Below, one piece after another: positions 18,564 through 25,918 of a DNA stretch of 64,000 bases. The DNA is taken from contig NZ_QUMQ01000001.1 of the NCBI RefSeq assembly GCF_003387075.1, positions 1,054,001 to 1,118,000 of the forward strand, given 5' to 3'. The notes below the pieces were generated by a model. It was not told where the DNA came from and did no database searches. It saw nothing but the letters and a program-made list of their open reading frames with translations. The position numbers were made by a program, and so were the translations under genes. Origin of the DNA: Asanoa ferruginea (GTDB taxonomy: Bacteria; Actinomycetota; Actinomycetes; Mycobacteriales; Micromonosporaceae). Positions within the stretch are counted from its first letter, which is position 1. Every line of letters starts with the position of its first letter.

Positions 18564-19711
18564 GGATGTGTCCCTTCGCGGAGCCACCAGGCCGCGCGCG
18601 CCGCACGGGCGCGGACGGAAACCAGGTCGTCACCCAACACCGTCACATGCCCGATCTTGCGGCCGGGCCGGGACTGCTTGCCATAGAGATGCACCCGCGC
18701 GCCCGGATCCTCGGCGAAGAGGTGGTGCAGGCGCTCGTCGGTGGACATGCCGCCGGCCGGGCCACCGAGCACGTTGGCCATCACCACCACCGGCGCGGCC
18801 AGCGCCGTGTCGCCGAGCGGATAGTCGAGCACGGCTCGCAGGTGCTGCTCGAACTGCGACGTGCGGGCGCCCTCGATGGTCCAGTGCCCCGAGTTGTGCG
18901 GGCGCATCGCGAGCTCGTTGACGACCAGGCCGCCGGGCGTCTCGAACAGCTCGACGGCGAGCAGGCCGACCACGTCGAGCGCGGTGGCCAGGTCGATCGC
19001 CAGCTTCTGCGCCTCGACCGCGAAATCCTCGGGCAGCAGCGGCGCCGGCGCCAGCACCTCGACGTTGATGCCGTCGCGCTGCACGGTCTCGACGACGGGG
19101 TAGACCGCGACCTGGCCGAACGGCGAGCGCGCCACCTGCACGGCCAGCTCGCGGCGCAGCTCGACCAGCTCCTCGCCGATCAGCTCCGTGCCGCTGGCCA
19201 GCACCTCGGCGGCCGCCTCGGGCGAGTCGACGACCCAGACGCCGCGCCCGTCGTAGCCGCCGCGGGTCGCCTTGAGCACCAGCGGCCAGCCGACCCGCTC
19301 GCCGAACGCGGCCAGCTCGTCGGCCGAGGCCACCGGCTGCCAGCGCGGCACGGGCGCGCCGAGCTCAGTGAGACGTTCCCGCATGCGCCGCTTGTCCTGC
19401 GCGAAGACCAGCGCGTCGGCGGACGGGAAGACCTTCACGCCCTCGGCGGCCAGCGCGCGGATGTGTTCCTGCGGCACGTGTTCGTGGTCGAAGGTGACCA
19501 CGTCGCAGCCCTTGGCGAAGGTGCGCAACGCGGTCAGGTCAGTGTGCTCGCCGATCTGCACGTCGGCGGCGACCATGGCCGCGCCGTCGTCGGGATGGGC
19601 CGCGAGCACGTGCAGCGACTGGCCGAGGGCGATGGCGGCCTGGTGGGTCATGCGGGCCAACTGGCCAGCGCCCACCATGCCGACGACAGGCAGTCCGGTC
19701 CGGGAATCCAT
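18560..19711 (-). CDS. purK: 5-(carboxyamino)imidazole ribonucleotide synthase
   Basis: ATP-grasp enzyme making N5-CAIR from AIR, bicarbonate and ATP, directly before PurE in the purine pathway. 383 residues: the N-terminal [16 protein letters not shown] Rossmann-like motif, the ATP-grasp core with [16 protein letters not shown] near residue 155, and EVLAP plus the metal-binding [14 protein letters not shown] near residue 270. First gene of the purK-purE-acetyltransferase operon and overlapping purE by 4 bp at the chosen start. Confidence 0.96.
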   Translation of the reverse strand: MDSRTGLPVVGMVGAGQLARMTHQAAIALGQSLHVLAAHPDDGAAMVAADVQIGEHTDLTALRTFAKGCDVVTFDHEHVPQEHIRALAAEGVKVFPSADALVFAQDKRRMRERLTELGAPVPRWQPVASADELAAFGERVGWPLVLKATRGGYDGRGVWVVDSPEAAAEVLASGTELIGEELVELRRELAVQVARSPFGQVAVYPVVETVQRDGINVEVLAPAPLLPEDFAVEAQKLAIDLATALDVVGLLAVELFETPGGLVVNELAMRPHNSGHWTIEGARTSQFEQHLRAVLDYPLGDTALAAPVVVMANVLGGPAGGMSTDERLHHLFAEDPGARVHLYGKQSRPGRKIGHVTVLGDDLVSVRARAARAAWWLREGTHP

Positions 19712-19734
19712 GGCGCGAAAAGCCTATCCCGGCC

Positions 19735-21732
19735 TCATCGGCGGGTGAGCTGCGCGGTGAGGTCTGCCACCGCCGTCGTCGGACGATCACAGACGAAACC
19801 GCGGCAGACGTACGCCGTGGGCGCGCCGTCGAGCAACGGGCGATCAGCCAGCAGGGGTACGCCCGGCGCGTCCGGCGCACCGACCAGCACGACGGCGCCG
19901 GGCGGGGCCAACTCGTAGGCGGTCGAGACCAGCGGGTCGCCGGTCGGGTCGGTCTGCGTGGCGATCACGATCTCGTAGGGGCCGGAGAGCAGGGCCTCGC
20001 CGGTCGCGGCCGCGTACCCGCTGAATCTCGGGTGTTGACCGACGATCGGGCCGACCGTGCCGAGCGCCGCCTCCGCCGCCTCGCGATAGCGGGGCTCGCC
20101 ACGCAGCGCGGTGTAGCTGGTCAGCGCCGCCGCCAGCGCGGAGAGCCCGCTCGGCGTCGCGTTGTCGGTCGGGTCGGCCGGCCGGGTGACCAGCCGCTCG
20201 GCGTCGTCGGCGGTGTCGTAGTAGCCGCCGCTGCCGGTCGGGAAGTGCGCCAGGGCCGCGTCGAGCAGGGTGCCGGCGAGGTCGAGCCAGCGCCCGTCGA
20301 GGGTGGCCTGGTGCACGGCGCAGAACGCCTCCGCCACCGCGCCGTAGTCGTCGAGCACCCCGGCCGGGTCGCCGACCACGCCGTCGCGGGACACCCGGCG
20401 CAACCGCCCGTCGACCACGTGCAGGTCGGCCAGCAGCGTCGCCGCCCGCACGGCCGCGTCGAGCGACTCGGCGCCGCCGGTGGCGAAGTAGTGCTCGACC
20501 AGCCCGGTGATCGCCAGCCCGTTCCAGGAGGCGACCACCTTGTCGTCGCGGGCCGGCTGGGGCCGCTCGTTTCGCTTGGTGAGCAGCCGATCGCGCACGT
20601 CGGACCAGCGGTCGACGACCGGCGGGTTGGCGTCGTCGATGTCGCGGGCCAGCCGCAGGACGCTCGCGCCCTTCTCGAACGTGCCGGCCGCGGTCACCTC
20701 GAACACGCCGGCGGCGTAGGCGCCGTCTTCCTGGCCGAGGGCGTCGACGAGTTGGGCCGGCGTCCACGAGTAGGTCAGCCCCTCGACCCCGTCGGTGTCA
20801 GCGTCCAATGCGGACGCGAAGCCGCCCTCCGGCGTGCCGAGGTCGCGGACGATGAACTGCGCGGTCTCGTCGGCGATCCGGCGGGCCAGCGGGTCACCGG
20901 TCAGCCGCCACAGGTGGGTATAGACGCGCAGGAGCAGGCCGTTGTCGTACAACATCTTCTCGAAATGCGGCACGATCCAGCGCGCGTCGACCGAGTAGCG
21001 CGCGAAGCCGCCGGCGAGCTGGTCGTAGATGCCGCCGCGGGCCATCGCCTCGCAGGTGTGCCGCACGATCTCCAGCGCCTGCGGGTTGCCGGTGCGCTGA
21101 TATTGGCGGAGCAGGAAGAGCAGGTTCATCTGTGGCGGAAACTTGGGCGCGCCACCGAAGCCGCCGTTCTCGCCGTCGTAGTCGGTTGCCAATTGTGCGG
21201 CGGCGGCGTCGAGCAACTCCGCGGTGAGCGGTGCGCTGACCCCGCCGAGGGCCTGTGCCCCACCGATCGCCTCGACGACGGCGGCGCCCTGCCGCAACAC
21301 GCCGTCGCGCTGCTCGGCCCAGGCCGTGGTGACCGACTGCAACAGGCGGGTGAAGTTGGCCTTCGGGAAGTAGGTGCCGCAGAAGAACGGCGTGCCGTCG
21401 GGCGCGGCGAACACCGTCATCGGCCAGCCGCCCTGCCCGGTCATCGCCTGCGTCGCGGTCATGTAGACGGCGTCGACGTCGGGCCGTTCCTCACGGTCGA
21501 CCTTGATGCTGACGAAGTTGTCGTTCATCAGCCGCGCCACACCGGCATCTTCGAAAGACTCGTGCGCCATCACGTGACACCAGTGACAGGCCGCATAGCC
21601 CACCGAGATCAACACCGGCACGTCACGGCGTTTGGCCTCGTCGAAGGCGGCGCTGCTCCACTGCCACCAATCAACCGGGTTGTTGGCGTGTTGCAGCAGG
21701 TAGGGCGAGGTGGCGTCGCCGAGCCGGTTCAC
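19735..21732 (-). CDS. YyaL/SSP411-type thioredoxin domain-containing protein
   Basis: 665 residues. An N-terminal DUF255 thioredoxin-like domain carries YAACHWCHVMAHESFED with the CxxC motif near residues 49-52, and a C-terminal (alpha/alpha)6-barrel-like domain similar to sugar epimerases/N-acylglucosamine 2-epimerases covers ~200-560. Family function is unresolved (the human homologue is SPATA20). GTG start. From memory Rv1084 of M. tuberculosis is the homologue and lies by the mca neighbourhood, as this gene does. The phosphotransferase gene upstream is 12 bp away, so they probably share a transcript. Confidence 0.9.
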   Translation of the reverse strand: MNRLGDATSPYLLQHANNPVDWWQWSSAAFDEAKRRDVPVLISVGYAACHWCHVMAHESFEDAGVARLMNDNFVSIKVDREERPDVDAVYMTATQAMTGQGGWPMTVFAAPDGTPFFCGTYFPKANFTRLLQSVTTAWAEQRDGVLRQGAAVVEAIGGAQALGGVSAPLTAELLDAAAAQLATDYDGENGGFGGAPKFPPQMNLLFLLRQYQRTGNPQALEIVRHTCEAMARGGIYDQLAGGFARYSVDARWIVPHFEKMLYDNGLLLRVYTHLWRLTGDPLARRIADETAQFIVRDLGTPEGGFASALDADTDGVEGLTYSWTPAQLVDALGQEDGAYAAGVFEVTAAGTFEKGASVLRLARDIDDANPPVVDRWSDVRDRLLTKRNERPQPARDDKVVASWNGLAITGLVEHYFATGGAESLDAAVRAATLLADLHVVDGRLRRVSRDGVVGDPAGVLDDYGAVAEAFCAVHQATLDGRWLDLAGTLLDAALAHFPTGSGGYYDTADDAERLVTRPADPTDNATPSGLSALAAALTSYTALRGEPRYREAAEAALGTVGPIVGQHPRFSGYAAATGEALLSGPYEIVIATQTDPTGDPLVSTAYELAPPGAVVLVGAPDAPGVPLLADRPLLDGAPTAYVCRGFVCDRPTTAVADLTAQLTRR

Positions 21733-21744
21733 CCTGCCAGCCTT

Positions 21745-22734
21745 TCACACGCGTGCGCCCACGGCCGCGAACGCCTTGGCGATGTTCCACTCGGCCAGGT
21801 CGAGCATCCATTGCCGATCGGGAAAGTCGGTGGTTGCGATCCGCAGCGGCCCCTCGATCAGTGAGAGCACCTGGGCGTAGCGGTAGAACTCGAGCCGGTC
21901 TTGGTCGCACTCGACGGGGTTGAGCCGCTGGTAGTGCTGCTCGCCGAAGCGCATCTCGAGCCAGGCGTGGTCCCACTCGATGTCGAAGTAGGCCAGGCCC
22001 TCGAAGTCGATCATCACGGGCTCGTTGTCCTTCGTCACGAGCACGTGGTCGGGGCCGAGTTCGCCGTGCACCAGCGCGTAGGTCTGCCGTGGTTTTATCG
22101 CCGCCCAGAGGCGGTCGACGTGGGTGACGATCTGGTCTCTCGCCCTGGCCAGCCTGGGGTCGCGCTCAGCGGCCGCGTCGAGGTCGGCCAGGGCGCGGTC
22201 ACGGATGATGTCCTCGGTGCGGCGGGTCTGGATCGCTGGTTCGGTGGCTTTGGCGGCCAGCTTGCCGTAGTGCGGGCTTTCGGTGGTGTGCATCCTGCGC
22301 AGGGCGTCGCCGAGCTCGGCCAGGGGTGGGTGGTCGCTGTCGAGCAGGTCTTCCAGCTTGGTCTCGCCGGCGTCTTCGACCAGGGCCACGTCGGCGTCGA
22401 GGTGCTGCCGGCTGCGGTCGAGGAGGATCAACTCCGGCACGCGTACGCCGGCGGCGGTGAGCGCGGCATGGTTGACGGCGAAGAGGTCGGCGCCGGTGGC
22501 GTCGGTGAACGGGTCGTCCGGCACGGTGGCCGCTGGCGGCCAGTAGTTTTCGGTCTCTGCCCAGACGTAGCCGATGACGGTGGTGCCGTCGTCGAGCCCG
22601 AGCCGGTAGACGCCCTTCTTGGTGCCGCCGGTCAGCCTTTGGAGCGTCGTGAGCCGTCTTTCGCTCCCGAACTTTTCGGCCACGAAATAACGCAGGTCGT
22701 CAGCTTGCAGAAAGGTCCGCACCACGCGCGCCAT
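21745..22734 (-). CDS. phosphotransferase, aminoglycoside/choline kinase-like
   Basis: 329 residues with a protein-kinase-like fold. Catalytic loop LVHGELGPDHVLV (usually HGDxxxxN; here HGELGPDH, so the conserved Asp and Asn are replaced by Glu and Asp) and the metal-binding segment MIDFEGLAYFDIEWDHAWLE, which keeps the D of the DxD-like motif. The substrate cannot be inferred. I chose ATG 22734; an earlier start at 22806 would overlap the upstream SDR gene. It lies in line with the SDR gene (32 bp) and the YyaL gene (12 bp). Confidence 0.78.
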   Translation of the reverse strand: MARVVRTFLQADDLRYFVAEKFGSERRLTTLQRLTGGTKKGVYRLGLDDGTTVIGYVWAETENYWPPAATVPDDPFTDATGADLFAVNHAALTAAGVRVPELILLDRSRQHLDADVALVEDAGETKLEDLLDSDHPPLAELGDALRRMHTTESPHYGKLAAKATEPAIQTRRTEDIIRDRALADLDAAAERDPRLARARDQIVTHVDRLWAAIKPRQTYALVHGELGPDHVLVTKDNEPVMIDFEGLAYFDIEWDHAWLEMRFGEQHYQRLNPVECDQDRLEFYRYAQVLSLIEGPLRIATTDFPDRQWMLDLAEWNIAKAFAAVGARV

Positions 22735-22766
22735 GCTTCGCCGGTGCGGCTGTGCCCGCAAACGAG

Positions 22767-23624
22767 TTAGTAGCTGACCTTGGTCAGCTCCTCGGAGCCG
22801 TCCCAAAGGCGTTTCCGCACGGCGGGGTCGAGCGCGGCGGCGGGGACTTTGGCTGGTCCAGGCAGGCCGCGGCCTTCGAAGGGCCCGGTGGGGGCGTAGT
22901 AGCCGCCGCTCTGGACGTCTGCGTCGGTGGCCGCGTAGAGCGATGGCCGCGCGGCGTCCTCGACCGACTGCCCGATGAGCCCGATGAGCCGCTCGGCGAA
23001 GAACCGGACCACCGGAGTGACGTGCCGCTGAATCCCGGTGGTGGCGGTGCCCGGGTGCACGGCGACGCTGCGCACCTGCTCGTAGCGCGCCGCCAACTCG
23101 ATGGCGAAGGCGACGTTGGCCAGCTTGGCGGCGCTGTAGGCCCGCATCGGCCGGTAGTCGCGGTGCTGGTCGAGGTTGTCGAACTCGAGGCGGCCACGCC
23201 TGGCGATGGCGGCGCTGACGGTGACCACCGGGGGCGCGTCGGCGGCGAGCAGCGCCGGCAGCAGCAGCCCGGTGAGCGCGAAATGCCCGAGATGATTGGT
23301 GCCAAAGGTCACCTCGAACCCATCGACGGTCAACCGCCGCTCCGGCACAGCCATCACCCCGGCGTTGTTGATCAGCAGATCAACCCGGGGGTGTTCGCCC
23401 TTGATCCTTTCGGCGAAGTCCCGCACCGAGCCCAGCTCAGCAAGATCTAACTCTCGGGTCGAAACGCTGCAGCCCGGCCGTGCGGCCCGAATCCTTCTGG
23501 CGGCGTCGTCGAGCGCGGCGGCTCGCCGTCCAGTGATGATCACGTGCCGCCCGGTGCCGGCCAGTGCTTCTGCCGTTTGGTAGCCGATCCCGCCACTGCC
23601 CCCGGTAACGATCGCGATCTCCAT
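22767..23624 (-). CDS. short-chain dehydrogenase/reductase
   Basis: 285-residue classical SDR: TGGSGGIG nucleotide loop at residues 7-14, LINNAGVMAVPE, and the catalytic YSAAK motif near residue 160. Like retinol dehydrogenase/WWOX-type SDRs it has FGTNHLGHFALTGLLLPALL. Substrate unknown. GGAGG lies seven bases before ATG. Divergently paired with a TetR regulator whose likely operators overlap this gene's -10 and -35 boxes, so its expression is probably repressed by that regulator. Confidence 0.92.
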   Translation of the reverse strand: MEIAIVTGGSGGIGYQTAEALAGTGRHVIITGRRAAALDDAARRIRAARPGCSVSTRELDLAELGSVRDFAERIKGEHPRVDLLINNAGVMAVPERRLTVDGFEVTFGTNHLGHFALTGLLLPALLAADAPPVVTVSAAIARRGRLEFDNLDQHRDYRPMRAYSAAKLANVAFAIELAARYEQVRSVAVHPGTATTGIQRHVTPVVRFFAERLIGLIGQSVEDAARPSLYAATDADVQSGGYYAPTGPFEGRGLPGPAKVPAAALDPAVRKRLWDGSEELTKVSY

Positions 23625-23648
23625 GACGGGGCCTCCGTTCTGGTTGAC

Positions 23649-23662
23649 TAACTAGATAGTTA
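23649..23662. promoter_or_regulatory. candidate TetR operator 1
   Basis: TAACTA-GA-TAGTTA is a perfect 6-bp inverted repeat around a two-base centre. It covers the -10 region of the minus-strand SDR promoter. The half-site recalls operator 2 (CTAAC/GTTAG). Confidence 0.65.
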
Positions 23663-23686
23663 ACTCCGGTTCTGCTGGGTCGTCAA
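23657..23686 (-). promoter_or_regulatory. promoter of the SDR gene
   Basis: On the minus strand, TTGACG (plus 23681-23686) and TAACTA (plus 23657-23662) are separated by 18 bases. Both boxes are touched by the two palindromes, which supports operator function. Confidence 0.55.
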
Positions 23687-23699
23687 CTAACCGGTTAGT
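23686..23699. promoter_or_regulatory. candidate TetR operator 2
   Basis: ACTAACCGGTTAGT is a perfect 14-bp palindrome touching the -35 box of the SDR promoter and lying just upstream of the TetR gene's -10-like box. Autoregulation plus repression of the divergent SDR gene is the expected arrangement. Confidence 0.7.
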
Positions 23700-23716
23700 C
23701 AAGTAGCCTGAAACAC

Positions 23717-24283
23717 ATGCCGCCCGGAGACGCCCAGGAAACCCGCCGCCGCCTGATCGAGGCCGCCCACGAGGAATTCGCGGCGCATGGCATAGCCGGC
23801 GCCCGGGTAGACCGCGTAGCGGCCACGGCAGGCATCAACAAGGCGCTGATCTACTTCCACTTCGGCAACAAGGAAGGCTTGTTCGAGGCCGTCTTCAACC
23901 GCATCGTGGCCGAGACGCTGGCGGCAGCGCCGCTGGACGCGACAAACCTCCCGGACTACGCGGGCCGCCTCTTCGACGCAGGCCAAGCCCACCCGGAAGT
24001 CCTCCGCCTGGTCACCTGGCACCGCTTAGAACGCGCCGACAGCGAGCCCCCACTGAAAACGGTCCTGACCGCCAACCAGTCGAAAGTCGACGCCATAGCC
24101 GCAGCCCAAGCCGCCGGCCAGGTAACGACCCGCTTCACCGCGGCAGAGATCCTCGCGCTGATCCTAACGATCGCGAACATGTGGACAGTCATGTCCCCGG
24201 AGGCCCACCTGTCCGCGCCCCAAGACCCAGCCACCCGCCGAGCCCTGGTCGTCGCCGCAGTAGCCACCCTCGTCAAGCCCTAG
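23717..24283 (+). CDS. TetR/AcrR family transcriptional regulator
   Basis: 188 residues. N-terminal TetR HTH: RRLIEAAHEEFAAHG, then VDRVAATAGINKALIYFHFGNKEGLFEAV at residues ~30-60, a near-consensus recognition helix. The C-terminal ligand domain is of the TetR_C type and has no identified ligand. A TAGCCT box ends seven bases before ATG 23717, so the gene is probably leaderless. Divergent from an SDR gene with two palindromes between them; the regulator most likely controls that gene and itself. Confidence 0.93.
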   Translation: MPPGDAQETRRRLIEAAHEEFAAHGIAGARVDRVAATAGINKALIYFHFGNKEGLFEAVFNRIVAETLAAAPLDATNLPDYAGRLFDAGQAHPEVLRLVTWHRLERADSEPPLKTVLTANQSKVDAIAAAQAAGQVTTRFTAAEILALILTIANMWTVMSPEAHLSAPQDPATRRALVVAAVATLVKP

Positions 24284-24453
24284 CCCCACGCACCCCGACC
24301 CAATCGCCGGCCACGCTTCACCCAGACCCTGGAGCGCCCCGGCCCAGTTCCTCAGCGACCAGCAGGTCGCCTCGTCGCCTTTGACTCAGCTCCGCAGCAA
24401 GCCGTCGCGCGAGCTTTCACTCCACGAAACCGCCCAACACCGGCGCCTCTTCA

Positions 24454-24778
24454 GCGACCAGCAAATCGCCGCGTCACGCCTGACCCGGCACCCCGCGACA
24501 CCGCCCCACACCGGCCCTCCCCCGGGCGAACAGCAGATCACCTCGCCCAGCCTTCACCCAAGACCCCACGACACCGCCCCACACCGGCCACTCCCCGGGC
24601 GAACAGCAGATCACCCGCCAGCCTTCACCCAAGAACCCGCGACACCGCCCCACACCGGCCACCCCCGGGCGAACAGCAGATCACCCGCCAGCCTTCACCC
24701 AAGAACCCGCGACACCGCCCCACACCGGCCACCCCCGGGCGAACAGCAAATCGCCGCGCCAGGCTTCACCCAAGACCC
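24454..24778. repeat. tandem array of ~70-bp repeats
   Basis: A unit containing GGCGAACAGCAGATCACC, GCCTTCACCCAAGA and GCGACACCGCCCCACACCGG recurs with spacing 73, 70 and 70 bp (the GAACAG landmark at 24528, 24601, 24671 and 24741), with a degenerate copy near 24454 and another near 24353. Units change reading frame relative to one another, and a 157-codon frame crossing them has no protein-like features. Non-coding. Confidence 0.85.
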
Positions 24779-24967
24779 TGGGGCGCTGCCCCAGACCCCG
24801 GCCGCTCGAAGAAGATGCCGGGAAGGGCGGATCTCCTCGTCGGGCTTCGCTTAGGGCACCAGGATCTCCGGATGGGGACAAGGTCGTTCGTCCAGTAGGG
24901 CGCTCCACCTTGTCCCCATCCGGAGATCCTGGTTTGTGGGCTACGCCCGACGAGGAGATCCGCCCTT
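24775..24967. repeat. nested palindromic dispersed element, copy 1
   Basis: Outer arms 24823-24845 and 24945-24967 are perfectly complementary (23 bp). Inner arms 24858-24884 and 24907-24933 are also perfect (27 bp) around a 22-base loop. A GGGGCGCTGCCCC hairpin and a CCGCTC(G/A)AAGAAGATGCC segment precede the arms. The same element, same orientation, is at 54258-54456. Sits between the 3' ends of a TetR gene and an EAL-domain gene. Confidence 0.9.
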
Positions 24968-25096
24968 AGGTTGCGGTTGGCTAGTGGGCGCTGCCACTGC
25001 CGCAAGAGAAGATCGCCGGGCCTACTGCAGGGCAGGCAAGATTCGGCCGACGCGGCGAGCCGCGTCCGGCGGCCGCGCGGGCAGGCGCCTCGGGCG

Positions 25097-25144
25097 GATC
25101 TAGGAAAAAGGATGTCGCTATAGCTACATCGGTTTACCTAGATC
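25097..25144. repeat. A+T-richer nested palindrome
   Basis: GATCTAGG (25097-25104) pairs with CCTAGATC (25137-25144); inside, GATGT pairs with ACATC around the palindrome GCTATAGC (25117-25124). The surrounding stretch 24968-25534 otherwise holds no gene or site that I can support. Confidence 0.5.
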
Positions 25145-25534
25145 TCTCAGCCACGGGTGCCGGCGGTTTGATTCGCCAGTTTTGCAGGGATTTGGCCGGC
25201 GCAAGTGCGGTGCCAGCCAGGAGCAGCCGCTCACAGATCGATCTACACCCGGCAGGCCCGCGTCGCCGCGGCCGAGGGCCGCTGACAGGACGCACGCACC
25301 ACAGAAACCCGGGCCAACCCAGGCGAGCAATGGTCAACCGGCCCACCCACGCAGCGCAGCGCAGCCCGGCGATCAGCCCCGGCGACTCGGTCTCGGCCCA
25401 CGGCGACAGCCGTTCTCCGACCGACCAGCCGCAGCGCGCCCCCATAGGCAGACTGCGACCGCACAGCGGAGATCAACCAATGGACTGTGGCCCGGCGACC
25501 TGGCATCGGAGTCGATCGACGCCGCGCTGGGTCA

Positions 25535-25614
25535 GGGCGGGGAGGATTTTGTGCGAAAAGCCATAAGAGGCGCGCTTTTTGCGACTAGGCCCTCGCGCAA
25601 AATCCTCCCCGCCC
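25535..25614. repeat. long hairpin element A
   Basis: Stem 25535-25556 with 25593-25614 (22 bp, one T-G wobble). The loop carries TAAGAGGCGCGCT...CGACTAGG at 25564-25589, identical to element B but for one base. Flanked by GACGCCGCGCTGGG on the left and GACCGCAACC on the right, as in element B. Confidence 0.85.
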
Positions 25615-25798
25615 CGGACCGCAACCAATGTGCGAAGCGACATCCTGATCAGCGACGAGCGCCCGATCGTGGGACGGCCGCTTGAAAGCCGCCGCCGACC
25701 CACCAGCCCAGCCACCCACAAAGGCCAACAGCGGGAGATCAACCATTGGACTGTGACCCACGAGCCGGAACGGAAGTCACCCAACGCCGCGCTGGGGA

Positions 25799-25883
25799 AG
25801 GGCGGGGGCGGGTGTGGTGTGCCCTGCCGTAAGAGGCGCGCTCTTTGCGACTAGGCAGGGCACACCACACCCGCCCCCGCCCT
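25799..25883. repeat. long hairpin element B
   Basis: A perfect 30-bp stem (25799-25828 with 25854-25883) around a 25-base loop that matches the loop of element A. The middle of the arms differs completely from element A yet is perfectly paired. Left and right flanks match those of element A, 266 bp apart, so the whole unit (about 25466-25630 and 25732-25895) looks duplicated. Lies 36 bp past the stop of the EAL-domain gene and may help terminate it. Confidence 0.88.
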
Positions 25884-25918
25884 AGACCGCAACCGACCCA
25901 CGACCGGAAATCAACCGA

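Noticed and set aside
24381-24854. 157-codon frame across the 70-bp repeats
   Set aside because: It follows the tandem repeat units, changes motif phase between copies and ends inside the palindromic element; no protein-like conservation expected.
24681-24908. minus-strand ORFs beginning MERPTGRTTLSPSGDPG in both palindromic elements
   Set aside because: The same start occurs in both copies because it is part of the repeat; the downstream sequences diverge and no separate gene is supported.
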